A DNA stretch of 64,000 nucleotides, taken from Branchiostoma floridae (taxonomy: Eukaryota; Chordata; Leptocardii; Amphioxiformes; Branchiostomatidae). Position numbers and translations under genes: made by a program. Positions within the stretch are counted from its first letter, which is position 1; each line of letters opens with the position of its first letter. Where the stretch lies: assembly GCF_000003815.2 (NCBI RefSeq), contig NC_049982.1:673815-737814 (forward strand). The letters are read 5' to 3'. A model generated the notes under the pieces. That model was not told the origin of the DNA. It ran no database searches and worked only from the letters and a program-made list of their open reading frames with translations. This document shows, one piece after another, positions 33,578 through 46,100 of the stretch.

Positions 33578-36500
33578 CTGTAGAAAGATAACATTAACAG
33601 TGACAATTTGACATATCAACATGTCTGCATGGGTCTTCACATGTCTGTCCAGGTAGTCCTCAGTGGAGAACAGCTTCTCACACCTGCTGCACCTGTAGCC
33701 TGCAACTGCACCTGTCTGCACACCTGCAAAAAGATAACACTTACAGTGAGCACCTGAGCTATATCTACATGTACCTCCACATGTCTGTCCAGGTAGTCCT
33801 GGGTGGAGAACAGCTTCCCACACCTGCTGCACCTGTAGCCTGCAACTGCACCTGATTGGACACCTGCAGAGATACAACAAGTTACACATTCAGTGTTATC
33901 TCCAAACAATGTATGGACCTGACATGCTTGGATTAGCCTTCACATGTCTGATAGTCCTTGGTAGAGAATTATGAGCCTCCCACACCTGCTGCACCTGTAG
34001 CCTGCAACTGCACCTGTCTGGTAACCTGCAGAGACAGAGTATGTTACACATTTAGTATGTGTATGGATCTGGACTTGGATCAACCCTTACATGTCTGTCC
34101 AGGTTGTCTTTGGTGGAAAACAGCTTCTCACACCTACTGCACCTGTAGCCTGCAACTGCACCTGTGTGGACACCTGATGAGAAATAACAAGTAACATCCT
34201 TTTCTGTCTGATATCTAAACATGGCCTGATATGTCTAGACCGTCTAGACTTAACATGTGTAAATAGTCCCCAAACTTAATAGACTTTAGCCTCCTACACC
34301 TACAACAGTATCTGTCTGGATACCTGAAAAGACATAGTACTAGTAGGTCACATCCCAAGTATGATATCAAAACAAAGTACAGACATGACATGTCTGGATA
34401 ATGCTTTGAATATCTGTCCAGGTAGTCCAAGGAGGAGAATAGATTCCCACACCTGCTGCACTTGTAGCCTGATATTGCACCTGTCTGGACACCTGCATAG
34501 ATAGAATAGTTTATACTTTTAATGTTGTCTTCAAACAATGTATGGACCTGACATGCTTGGATTAGCCCTCACATGTCTGTGCAGGAAGCCAATGGTGGAG
34601 AATAACTTCCTACACCTGCTGCACCTGTAGCCTGCAACTACATCTGTCTGGTAACCTGCAGAGAGAATGTTACACATTTAGTGTTTCCTTCAAACAATGT
34701 ATGGACCTGGACTTGGATTAACCCTTCCATGTCTGTCCAGGTTGTCTTTGGTGGAGAACAGCTTCTCACACCTACTGCACCCGTAGCCTGCAACTGCACC
34801 TGTCTAATTACCTGTTGAGACATGTCGTTCGATAGCATGATTATGGTGAAAAAAGACCTACCACACTAGCTGCGCCTACAAAATTAATGCACCTGTCTGG
34901 ATCGTATACTTGTACAGAGATAACAGGTAGTAGCTTCAGCAGGATATTCAAGCAATTTGTGGACTTGACATTTTTAGCTTAGTCTGTCCAGGTAGTCCTC
35001 GGTGGAAAACAGCTTGCCAGACCTGCTGCACCTGTAGCTTCCAATTGCACCTGTCTGGATATGTGCAGACAGATGTACTTTCAATTATTTAAAGTTGTAC
35101 TGGGTGACTTTTAGAAAAGCTTCCACACATGCAACGGGTATCATTACACCTGTCTAAATCCCTGAAGAGATATAACAGTGGACAGCTTCAGAGTGGAACA
35201 GACATTGTCTCATGTCTTCCAAGTAGTCCTTTCTACAACTTAGCTTCCCACACCTTCTGCAACCTGTAGACCACAATTGCATCTGTATGGATACCTAGAG
35301 AGACATAATAGGTGTCACATCTATTATGGTATCAAAGCACTAAAACTCTGTATCAAGAGATGAAGAAATGTCAGTTCTGTAACAGAAGGCAACACGTTTT
35401 GTAGAGATTCATCTCAATAGATCTACAACAATATACTAATCAAGGCTAAGTTCTTGGGACCGAATTTCCTTCTAAATCTACAATGAGCTACATGTATGCC
35501 TTACGTTGATTTTGCTGCTTGGGCTCCTCTTCTTTTGTCTCTGCTTCTTCAAAGATGCCCAGATCCTTGGCGTACTCATTTCCATACCACACCATCAGCT
35601 CGGTGCCGGGGGGAATAGGCTTGTAGGTGCGGTAGTAGATGTTCCTGTAGTACTGGAAGGCCACCAGGTTCTGCTCCTCCTCATTTCTGGCACAGTTCAC
35701 GTAGCGCATCCAGCTGCTCTTGGTGATGTCAGTGGCATCAATGTAGTACTTCACCTTGTCATTCTTGGAGATCTGCATGAAAATTATTTCGTTTGAATAA
35801 ACCAATGCATCACACTTAAGCAGCATCATGTATTCCTGGGCCATTGTTTAGTTTGTGACACATTAAAGAGAAAACAAGACTAGTGCTACAAAAGACTGTT
35901 GTTTCAAAAGCTTTCTGGTACATGTAGTTTGTGTCAGTCAATCTCCCACAGAAAATGTAAATAAATGGATCCTCAAGATGTAGTATTAACACTAGTGCTG
36001 TTAGTGCTGAGAAAAATATGGCTATAGGCCACTTACTTGCCAAGCATATCCACTTGTCATGCCTATCTCTGGCCCAGTGATTTTCCCATCATATGGCCCA
36101 AACACAAAGTTCTTTGGCATGGCCTTTCCATCCAGCCAGACACCGTCCCCTGCTCCCTTGATCTTGGATGGGCAGACAGACAGGTAGTCAGGTAGTGTGT
36201 GGACCGCTCTGTTTTCTACTCCCTTGGGAACTTCTTTGTCCTTCACCACAATGAGTGGACCATGGACGGGACAGTCTCCCTCATAAAGCTCATTGCAGTC
36301 TTCACAATCTGAAACAAAATAAAGGTATGTTGTTTGTTACAATGATCTAATCGAAGAAAATTGATAAGAATATTGCACCAAAAAAGAAAACACATACACT
36401 ATATAGAAAACACATACACTATATCTTTATGGACTACAAAACAACTTTGCTTCTACTGTAACAGTTATGGATATTCAATAAAGGAAAATAATCCACTGGC

Positions 36501-39500
36501 CTATGTGTTTCTCTTTGTACAACCAAGTAACTACTATTTAAGAATAATTTCAAAGAAATTTCAAACATACACAAGTAGTGGTCATCATCCGGAAGTTCAA
36601 CTTCCTTGTAGTCCTTTCGTGGAATGTTGCGTTGTGGATAGCGACTCTTCCGAGGCTCCTCCGTATCCTCTACTGGCTCCTTTTTTGGTGGTTCCTGCTG
36701 CTTTACTGGTTGGAGTGTTGTGGTCAACAGCTCTGTTTAAAAAAAAAGACATCATGCCCAGCTTAACTCTATTTTAGAAGGGATGTAAAAGAAGGCAATT
36801 CTACACAACATTGCCCCAGTTTTGCTCTCTGTTATGGATAAAAGCCCGTTATGGGTGTAGCAGTATCTGTCAGGAGTTTCAAAATGTAGGAATCTTTAAA
36901 CATGTCTACCTCCACTCTAAAATCTGGCAATGGTTTTGTAGACTTTGGACATGTAGAATTAGCCTAGCCTAGCTGTCCATACTGCAATCATTGAAAAAGT
37001 AGAGTCGGACAAATACAGTACCTTCCTCCAAATCTGTACTGATGTCTGACTCTGACCCCTCCTCCTGCCCATCCTGTGATCCAGCAGCCTCCCATTGCTG
37101 GATCTCTAACTCCAGTTCCTCCATCTTCTTCTCCAGCTCTGCAATGCTGGCTGCTGTGGCTGCCTGCATCTCAGCCACCTCCTCAGGTTGGAATCCCGGG
37201 AACGTTTTGGCATCTTCATCGTCACTCTCCTTTGGAGCTTTGCTCACTGTTGCTTCTGCTTTCTTTTTTGCCTTTAGATAGAGTAAATGATATTTCTACT
37301 ACGGCATATATTTAAGAGATATAAAAAAATGTCAATAAGCCCTCTAAGGTACCCATTAGATCCCATTTTCCTGTGAGTGGACTTTTGCTGTCCTTGGTGC
37401 TGATTGTTGCATTAACAATAAAGGTCACATCCATATTCACTGTTTTACATGAACATTTTGATTGGCAAAGGGTCATTGGTGTTCACCACCAAAAGAGTCA
37501 TTGATGAGTATGCAGAGGTCTATGAGCACACCAACAATAGGCTAGAGCAAGAACTGTGCATCTGAGGATGGCATTTCAGCACCAACCTTATGAATGTACA
37601 AGACCCTCTCCTAATATCGTTTGCTATTACAGTACTATAACATTTGATACAAAAGCGATGTACTGCCACATGTTGAATTATTTGGGCTTTGAATATTGAC
37701 TGTTTCAAGCTTCTGTCTCTTCAGACAATCTATGAATTTACAATAAAAATAATATTGCAAGTCAAATGTTAAAATCATTATATCTTGCCATACCTTTGAT
37801 TTTGGGTGGGAACCAGTAGTCTGGGGCTTAGGTTTTGGCATCCTGGGTTTCTTGGGTGGCAACAGGAACCAAGCTGTGGGTAGATCAAAACAAAAAAGGA
37901 TATCATTTCTATCAGCTAAAAAGACCTGAACAAAACGTTTATGGTACCAGTGAGCAGTCATTAGCAATTGAAATGGATATAGCAGCACAACATGTCTTGG
38001 TCTATCAAGAAGCACTGTGAAAGAACCAAACTTGTGTTCCCCATGAGTAGAAGAAAACTCATGTCCATGAAAACGTTGCCTAAATAGAAGGAGCCCAACA
38101 TATCTGTTGTACTTAATGCAGGGCTCAAAATACTGGGTGCATGTGCACCCAGGTGCACCTAAAATTGGAGCTGTGCACCCAATTATTTTCTGTGGGTGCA
38201 CAGGGTGTGTTATAAGTTTAGAATAGAGTAGGATAGAATGCATGAGAAAAGCAGTTGTAAGGTATCCCCTCCCCGAAAGTTAGAGAACCAGCCCCAGAGA
38301 GACAGGGGTTAAGTCTGGGTGAAACTAGGTCAGCAAGAGAGTCTGGTTGAGGAATCCAGGGAAGGAAGTCTGGACAGGAGGTCCGGGGAAGGAGTCTGGA
38401 TTTGGAAAGATTGTAACATCTTGGACAGAGTGGAATAAACGAGTGTGAACTGCAAGACGTCTCTGTATCTTCAGTCGGAAAAGAACCTGAATCTAACAGG
38501 GTGCACCCAAATATTTTCTTACATTTATGTATGTAAAGATATCAAAGTATACTAGTATACATCATATTCTTGACATGATGAGATCTGAGTGTTAGAAAGA
38601 TAATAAAAATGTCTGTCATGGTACTTGTAAAAGAATTTTTTAGCTGGTAACTACGTTTTATTATTAGGTTACTACTTAACTTTAAGTGGTGCACCCAAAA
38701 AATTTTTGGTGCACCCAATGTTTTAAGCTGGATGCACCAGTGCACCTAATCCCATAAATGAATTTCGAGCCCTGTATTGTAACTTAATATCAGGTTAGCT
38801 TCCCTTTATAAGAATATAGATTCTCTCACGTTTCTTTGGGCGCTGGTTCTTTTTCCTCTCCAGTTCAGGTGTCCATTCCTCATCTTCCTCTGACTCACTG
38901 CTGGTGAGGGGTGGGGTGGGGGGCTCCTTGGGCTGAACCAAGCTGCGCCTGTTCTTTTCCATGAAGTAGGGTTTCTTACCAGGCAGACCTACAAATGCCA
39001 AATTTGATTAATGATAAGTCTTTTTTGGCTGCAAAACTTGATGTTTCCCAAAACTATCACCACTACAGCACTTCATTTGTAATTCATTTTGGGAAAAAGG
39101 TTCACTGTGCACATCACTCTCCTATGCAGAGGGAAGTCGTCTCAAAACTCCTCTTGTGAAAGCAGAGGTAGAACAAGAAGAGTTTTGAGGCTACTTTGGA
39201 CCCCTTTGCGTAGGAGAATGGTACACATTTTACCTCTAAATTTAGGTGCACATATAAGGTTTTCGGGGCACAACTTCAGATCAATGAAGTAGAATGTCAG
39301 CAAAAACTAATTACACACTTTACTGCCTCCCTTAAGAACTTGAACATGAAATTCTACAGCTAATCAAAAATTTCACTTACCATTTTTGAGACGAGAAAAT
39401 GCCAAGATTATACTGTATACTGGTGTACAATAGTATATTCATGTACGTAACACTACACATATATCTAGGTGCACTGATCCACCCACAGTAAAGAAGATGC

Positions 39501-40223
39501 TGCTCAAATTTCGGATGCACAAAAGTGCATAATGTATTTATTTTTATAATTAAGACTACAAAACTTACCAAGCATCCTCATGACGTCATAGTTGCGCTTC
39601 ATGTTCCGATATCGCGTCATCTCGATTTTAGTGAGCTCAGCCAGTTCCTCCTTGCTGAAGTACTGTTCAATGCGGATGTCTTCTGTCTCTGGGACTTTGC
39701 TCATGTCAAAGTCTGTGTCTATCATGTTTGCGAATGGGTTTGAACTGGGAGAGAAAAAATGATACAAAACATGAATAAAACATCATCATCAATGGTTGAT
39801 ATTATAAGTTTAATCACAAGTTAGTAAGACACACTTTAAAGTTTGATACTCCTAAAATCTGATTGCTAAGAATTGGAATGTACAAAATGCAACTGGTTAA
39901 TTTTTTCAAAGTAGCACATAATAGTCTACATCTTGTGCAACATTAAAAAAAAAAAATCCTCATGCCTAAAACTTCAGATATGGCAGATAAGCATACAAAG
40001 GGGGAAGGGGATGAAATCATATGATATTTATCATCTTAGCAATGATATGAGTATGACGTGTACAGTCACGTCATGATTACTATTAGGATTTTGCTCGCAT
40101 TTTCATGAAAAATTGTTTAAATCAACTTATAAGACCAGAATACCTGGCACTGGTGCTGGCTGCTTGCTTGTCGTTGTTCTCGTCGTCTGATCCTGACGAG
40201 CTCGCGCTGCTGACAGACGCCAT
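32958..40223 (-). CDS. PRDM9: PRDM9 (Meisetz) histone H3 methyltransferase, full domain set
   Basis: Family role: binds DNA through C2H2 fingers and trimethylates H3K4/K36 to mark meiotic recombination sites; nuclear. Nine exons: 40223-40144, 39744-39569, 38988-38830, 37873-37794, 37271-37022, 36732-36571, 36308-36037, 35772-35505, 33577-32958. Phases agree and the product is about 688 residues. Order: Ser-rich start, KRAB-like (~44-90), EEWTP motif, SSXRD (~275-302), zinc knuckle (~303-318), PR/SET (~340-470), seven C2H2 fingers (~491-685). The catalytic tyrosines correspond to GYAWQ, NIYYRTY and MVWYGNEY, all present. Human PRDM9 is longer because its finger array is longer. The start ATG opens exon 1 ahead of DNA that contains the shared promoter region. 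Domain order and exon-level similarity make the orthology firm; activity is inference. Confidence 0.94.
33600..35330 (-). repeat. ~13-unit tandem array of the zinc-finger 1 exon junction
   Basis: Units of about 140-165 bp, each with pyrimidine tract, AG and the start of the terminal PRDM9 exon. The finger-1 motif CACCTGCTGCACCTGTAG (plus strand) recurs near 33,540, 33,679, 33,818, 33,978, 34,128, 34,448, 34,610, 34,767 and 35,017. Decayed copies lie near 34,292, 34,870, 35,125 and 35,247. Copies next to the exon encode intact C2H2 modules (HVKTH, HVEVH). Further ones have lost Cys or His (HVRVD, YSKHY, CSRS) and the farthest are barely readable. A GTACAT donor in one copy would cut before the last His, so functional cassette exons are doubtful. 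Confidence 0.85.
35505..36308 (-). CDS. PRDM9: PRDM9 exons 7-8, zinc knuckle and PR/SET domain
   Basis: Exon 36308-36037: zinc knuckle CEDC...CPVH, then VWLDGKAMPKNFVFGPYDG and GYAWQ. Exon 35772-35505: SSWMRYVNCARNEEEQNLVA, FQYYRNIYYRTYKPIPPG and ELMVWYGNEYAKDLGI. The NCAR motif for cofactor binding, the substrate-channel tyrosines and WYG are all intact, so a methyltransferase-competent SET is predicted. The exon junction falls right after GYAWQ. The exon ends in an acidic and Gln-rich tail before the zinc fingers. Confidence 0.95.
36571..36732 (-). CDS. PRDM9: PRDM9 exon 6, SSXRD repression domain
   Basis: Encodes RKSRYPQRNIPRKDYKEVEL followed by PDDDHYL. It corresponds to the SSXRD of PRDM9 and SSX proteins ([23 protein letters not shown] in mammals) and flows across a phase-1 intron into the zinc knuckle. 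Confidence 0.9.
37022..38988 (-). CDS. PRDM9: PRDM9 exons 3-5, linker with coiled coil
   Basis: Exon 38988-38830: GLPGKKPYFMEKNRRS and an acidic SSESEEDEEWTPE, matching DSDEEWTPR of mammals. Exon 37873-37794: PWFLLPPKKPRMPKPKPQ, where PW matches the conserved PPWMAL site. Exon 37271-37022: a heptad-like coiled coil (MQAATAASIAELEKKMEELE) and an acidic tail. A solo LTR nested in a MITE occupies the intron between exons 3 and 4. Confidence 0.85.
38119..38774. mobile_element. CAGGGCTCAAAAT-family MITE split by a solo LTR
   Basis: Starts CAGGGCTCAAAATACTGGG and ends AATTTCGAGCCCTG. Internal GGTGCACCCA repeats lie at both ends. The solo LTR at 38,208-38,498 interrupts it. Flanks carry a similar ACTTAAT motif but no exact target duplication was found. 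Confidence 0.75.
38208..38498. mobile_element. Solo LTR, 291 bp
   Basis: Begins TGTTATAAG and ends CTAACA, giving the TGTTA...TAACA inverted termini of LTRs. It is flanked on both sides by the 5-bp direct repeat GGGTG (38,203-38,207 and 38,499-38,503). AATAAA occurs in the 3' third. No internal region or second LTR is present, so it is the product of LTR-LTR recombination. It lies in the PRDM9 intron between exons 3 and 4. Confidence 0.85.
39569..39744 (-). CDS. PRDM9: PRDM9 exon 2, KRAB-like domain
   Basis: Encodes SSNPFANMIDTDFDMSK, then IEQYFSKEELAELTKIE and MTRYRNMKRNYDVMRML. This aligns with the KRAB/SSX-type box of mammalian PRDM9 (YFTKEEW...WEKTRYRNVKRNYNAL). The first-position Trp of KEEW is Leu. 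The PRDM9/SSX form does not bind TRIM28 strongly in mammals but supports protein contacts during meiosis (family knowledge). Confidence 0.9.
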
Positions 40224-41776
40224 CTTCACACTGTCGTCTGCACTTTGCAAATGGCGGGAAAACTCCTGTCATGACAGAAAAGTAAAGTTGTAGCCTACAG
40301 CACAAATTTAACACATTTCCTACAATTTATTACCTGTCTTGGTGACTTGTAAATACTTAAGGCCAATCTGACAATCGCCGTGCACTTGCAAATATATCTA
40401 CCTGTAACATTACACGACTCGTCTTGGAAAATAAACAAACCTTCAACACTTAGGAATCATTGCCTGTTAAGTTCACAGAACCTACGCTGAGTTTTCCTAA
40501 AAAATGACGACAGCAAAAGGACGTCTTCTTGTTGCAAATAACTAAAAATGACGACGACAACTAACGTTAGAGGTACATCTACAACGTAAACAAAAATTCT
40601 GTCAGAGAACGTCTTGTCACCGAGTTGTCAAAATGTCGTCTGCACAGAGAATGAAACAAAAATTGAAAAGACTGACAGAAAATTGACTTGACATGGCAAA
40701 GACGTGATGGAAAGAGACTCACTGAATGCTCCTACGACCTGTTGAACTCGAATTCCGCTAAATTCCAACTTCTTTGGCAAGAAAATCGCGATTTTGCCTG
40801 TACAAAACTGCAAAACGTCCGTCTTGCAGTGGAACTGGCGGCAAAATGACTTTGGGAACATTCGGAGGTCTTTTTCCCACGATGCACAGCGGTCGTACCT
40901 TTCCGGCGGCTGTTCGGGTATAATCGGGCTTTCTCGGTAACGAAGTATGAACAGACTGTTGATGCAGTAGTAGACAGGCAACTGCTGAACTTTACTAATA
41001 GCCAAGCTCTGAGCGCCGAATTCCTTTGTTAATGAAATGAGATTTTAAGAGACTTTTTTAAAAGTTAATGCTTGATGCAGGGTCTTTTCCTAAGTTCCGC
41101 AACAAAATTAAAACACCTCCATTTTTTTATCTATTCTTATTTTTATATCGATAAATAGCAACGTTTCCTAGATCGTAACAAAGAATCTTAAATCTGAGTA
41201 ACTACAGTTATGGACAGTTAACTTATACCACCAAGGACATATTATTTCCTTGACGTCACACAGACCTTGAGCTAAGATTCACTTCATGTAAAATGATAAT
41301 ACGTGCTCATTAGCTGGAAATAGAGAATGCCAGATACAAAAAAGGCCCATTGACGAAAGAACATTTCAACTTTCAAATAAATGAATACGTTATCTTCAAT
41401 CTACCATATCAGACGTTAAACCGGATAGTGAGTGTGAGTGAGTGGTGTGAGTGAGACATGTAGTAGGAAAACTACTTATTCATTTATTAGGAGAATTAGC
41501 TAAAAGTTATCATGTTCTGTGTACCACTGTTTTACTATGTTTGCCTTCTTGCATAGGCTTCCAATAAAATTATTGTTAACGTTATATTGTTATCCTCATT
41601 TGTGATTAATTGCCCCACCCTTACATCTGCTTGGTTGCGAAACTTTTGTTGATAGCTTGGTCAGGAACCCCCCACGTGTGTAATGGTTAGTCCCGAGTCC
41701 AAGAGACCAAGATGGCCGCTTGAGTCTGGAAATTCCGCCAGTTCTCCCGTTATTGTCTCCAGACCACGCTGTAGCG
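40224..41776. promoter_or_regulatory. Divergent promoter region of PRDM9 and the CCDC82-like gene
   Basis: 1.55 kb between the two start codons, which face away from each other. CpG density rises at 40,500-40,960 and again at 41,650-41,850 (AAGATGGCCGC at 41,709 is a YY1-type motif near the plus-strand start). No exon is supported. A shared bidirectional promoter is inference; the 5' UTRs are not placed. Confidence 0.5.
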
Positions 41777-43124
41777 ATGCCGAAGAAGAGAAAGAGGGCG
41801 GCCGCGGATAGGGGGAAAGAAAAGCCCCAAGAAGAAGCCCAATCAGAAGGGTATGTTTGTATTTTGTCGTCCTTTTCGCACGCAGCTGTATCAAAATCTA
41901 TGCACGCGAATCGCGGCGAATTTTTATATGCGCAGATTTTGACACTGTTCTACCAAGGAGGCCCCTTTTCAACCTCCTTGGTTCTACTCAGTAGCCGCAA
42001 AAGGTAACAGCGTCTTTCTTTAGCCAGACATAGCAGGTTTGCAGATTTTTTTGCTTGCACATTATGTGCCGTTTCATGATTGTATATCAGTTCATCTTAC
42101 ATTCGGTTCCTTGTATTCTGTCATATGTAAATCAGAATGGATGTTCTTTTATGAGAAACGGCCCCGCTTTGTGATCAAAACAACCCTGACTCCCGTATAT
42201 GCCTGCATATGTCAGGTCAGACACTACTGAAATAATAATGCTGCGGCCCCCAACCGGCCTGCTACACTCCTCGCACACAGTCTCACCTAGTATGGTTTGA
42301 TTTGACTTATTTATTCTGCGCATATTAAAATCATATGCACATGTCAATAGATCCTTGTGAATATACAAGAAGAATAAAAGATCATGTGCATGGGAGAATA
42401 TGGAAAGCCACAGTGGCACATCTTCTTTACTTACTTTAGTCTCATACGTCTGGTGTATTATTTGCAGACAACTTATGTACCCAATTACTATAGAGGCTGA
42501 ATTATGTGCTCGGCAGCTCAAAAGCACCTCCTCAAAGTTAATAATAATAATAATAATACATTTGTAATAATAAACATGGAACCCCCATCTTACGTCCCTT
42601 CTGATTGCAAATGACAAGTCACTACAGCATCCAGTCTTCTTTGGTGGTCTCCCATCCAAGTACTGACCAGAATGTCAAAGATCGAGGGATTGGGTGTATC
42701 AACGCGCCACACTGTCGTAGAATGTAGAATGAGATAATCAACAGTTTACACATGGGTCAGTTACAACAAGTGTCCCATACAGTTGAACAAAGGGGAAAAA
42801 ATGCATGGTTCCATGTCGGAAACTCTGACATGACCCTCTCCACTTTCTCTTTTGTAACCACTTGAACTTTTGCCATTCGATGCCATATGTCATGATATGG
42901 CATGACTTTGTCAATATTGACCTTTGTAATATCCCAATGGGCCAGTTCCAAAATGAAGGAGAATGGGTGGTGGAACTGGAAGAGATTTGATTTGACGGGG
43001 TTTTCAAAGAAACCTGGATCGGACAGGGGGTTGTTAGTCTTAAACAAGAAATATGAATGCACAGCCAGTGGCAGAGTTTGTCATACTCATACAAATTTGA
43101 TATGGTCTGTGCAAGGACATTACA

Positions 43125-43159
<35 letters not shown>

Positions 43160-46100
43160 CATACATATACTATAGCGTAACTTCCAGGGCTCCAGAATAA
43201 CTTTTTGACCTAGGAGCACTTTGTCAGGTGCTTCTAGAGAAGTTGCAATGCTACTGTTTGGTTTCCTTTAAATTTAATATTTTTCAGCCAGTCTTCAATA
43301 ACCATATTGTTGTACTTGTACTAGTAGTTGAGTCTTGCCTGTACATGTTTGACTGCCTTGTGTAGCATCTGCTGCATTTGGTGTGATAATTTTCTTGTTA
43401 TTGTCATGATAAATTCCTTGCTATTGTTTAAGTAGAGTAGAGTTCTTCTGATGAAGGTAGGAATGTCTGGTTCTAATTTTGTCAGACGGCTCTTCATTTC
43501 ACATGACACATCATCCCTGGTCACTGTGGGTCATCCAGATCTCTGTATTTGTAATACACAAGTTGTGTTGTCTCATGTGGTTATCCAGGCATGTGGTTTG
43601 CAACAAAAACAACATAACTGTGTGGTGCAACATCTGTTTATAATCATACTTAGTTATACTTATACAAGTATATGATAGATTTATCAGGCCTTTCATCAAG
43701 TAATCATTATCTGCACCTTGGTTATATTTTGTCTGACCCTAACTCTTTCCTCATGATCTCGATGAGACTATTGAGAGTGCTGCCAATTTGAGCTTCTCAT
43801 GAATAAACTAAGATTTGTACAAACTGTTGAAATTTATAATTGTACCCTGTCTACCCCTGTAGTGAGAGTGAGCCGTCCCTACAGGAGGAGATGACAACAG
43901 AGTACCTGTCTATTCTGGAGTCCATGGACAGTACTGGTAACACACAGTCTGGTACAGGTAAGCATTGTTCTAGCTAGGAGTTTATTCGACCGTAAGGCCG
44001 TGGGTAGTGGTGTTTCTGAAATTCAAAAAAAATACATAGACAGGCCCAACAAAAATCTTTGCCATGAAGTGCATGACCACACATATATACTCCAGGAGCA
44101 TGAAAGATCTATGGTGTAGATTTTTAAGTTCTAAAGCTTACTTAGGGGAAGAATTACTGTCAGACAGGTCACAGTTGTAGACTGTGGCCTTATGTGACCT
44201 AACCTGGGATCCAGCCATAATATAGGTCCCTCTGTCCTTTCTTATTTGTTCAAGAGACACAAGAGCCAGATAATTTGATATGGCTGGATACCAGGCCATG
44301 TGACCCAATAGCATTCACCAGGTCAATCAGAATGTTATGCTTGCCAGAGAATCTGCTCCCCAGGGTAAGGGGGCATGGTCAGGGCCTGTGGGGTGCATGG
44401 CCCCTGTAACCCTCTGTAGACAAAGCCCTTCATTATTGTTCATATGCAGAGGGTCATGTTTGCTTATTTATCCTGTTGTAGAAGAGGAGAAAATGGAAGG
44501 AGAAGAAGAGGCTGATTCAGACCAGGATGACAGCAAAGGCAACAGGAAGAAGAAACAAGGGAAAGGTAAGGCCAAGTTCTTAAATGAATAAGAAATTATG
44601 CATGCAAAACGAAATATTGAGAATAAAAGTATACAAAACTTTGTTTCGTAAGTTTTGTATACTTTAACAAAGTTTTCTCAATCACCGAAGAAAAACAGTG
44701 TGGAACGTCTGTTTGGAACATCTGAATAAATTTTATATATATATATATATACACAGAGAGGAGATTTCGAAATTGCGAGGGAAAAGTTGTACAGGCGATT
44801 TGAAGGGTTTTGTTGGTCAGTTTAGAGGATCATACAACCTTTTTTATGCTTGATCAGACATTGTTCTACAAGTAAATACTGCTAGCAAATTACCACTGTG
44901 CTAGATAAGAATTAGTGTAATGGTCCTCGTTTAGTGTAGTGGTTGCAAATGATAGTGTGGTCATAACATGCATTAGGCCTACATGTAGGACTGAAACGGG
45001 AAACACAACATTTTTTCCTAGGCCTTAGCTAGAACCCTGCAGTATTGCAGCCCCGTGTCACTAGTCCAAACTCCCTCAGACACAAAATATGGCGTCATGG
45101 CCCAGTGCACTAAAATACACAATTTAGAATCCTGAATGTTGCATTATTGTAGCCCCTTGTTACAAGTTCAAACTCCCTCTTCCACCCATGTTGCTTCTAG
45201 CTGCAAAGTCATCAGCAGAGCCTCCCAAGAAGAAGTCTCCGTTTGAAAACGCTTTTCTGTCCTTTATCGACGAGAGGGACAAGTCCGCACCAGGCTTTGG
45301 CGAGCCAAACCGACCCCGTCGGGGGCAGAACAGTTCAAAACCGCAAAGCAACAAGGAACATAGCTTGAAAGACATCAGAATACAAAGTGGTGCAAGTGAC
45401 CAGTTAGATATTGAAAAAAGTGACCAATCACACAATGCTGATGTCATCTCTGGCCAATCAGGGGCAAGCACCAGTAAGGACCAATCGAGATCAAGCAATG
45501 GCAGCGGCAAATCAGCAAAGAGCAGCAAAGGTAGCCAACCAGAAGGCAGCAGTGATGAGTCTAGTGATTTGGATGAGAAAGCCGACGGGAAGTCTTTCTT
45601 CGAGTCAGTAGATCTTGAGGAGGAAGAGGACACAATCGACCTCCGTCCAAGAAGAATGTCTTCCAGACAGGTGGGGTTTCTGAATAAAACCACAGAGAAA
45701 GTTAACGTAATGGTCCTCACTTGTTTTCACTGATGTGTCATTTGCCATCTATCACTGCCAATTCCAGGGTTCTAGTCAGGATTTTATTTTAGCATAGTGG
45801 GAATGGCATGGTAGCGAAGCAACCAATCAGGAGATTGGTGTGGAAGGGGGTCATTTTGAAAATGTAGACTTAGTTAAAAGTTGGCACTCTGTTAACATCA
45901 CATGTAATTTGAAGGATTTTGGGGTCAGTTTTGAGTGGCATATCATCATTTTTCATTGTTCAGACATTGATTAGACATTGTTGAACAAGAAAATGATAGC
46001 AAAGCACCACAACACTAGTTAAAAATTAGCGTGGTGGCCATTATTTTAGCGTAGTGGTCAAAAATTTTAGCGTAGTGGCCCACTATATGCTAAAATGCAC

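Noticed and set aside
33600-34840. Upstream PRDM9 zinc-finger copies as extra coding exons
   Set aside because: Donor sites are missing or would cut the finger before its last His, and most copies have lost Cys or His; listed as a repeat.
42132-42659. 175-residue minus-strand open frame
   Set aside because: It overlaps a 5S-like SINE head and a (TAA)n tract and shows no recognisable domain or splice context.
45160-45720. 186-residue minus-strand open frame
   Set aside because: It is the antisense shadow of the 470-nt exon 4 of the CCDC82-like gene.
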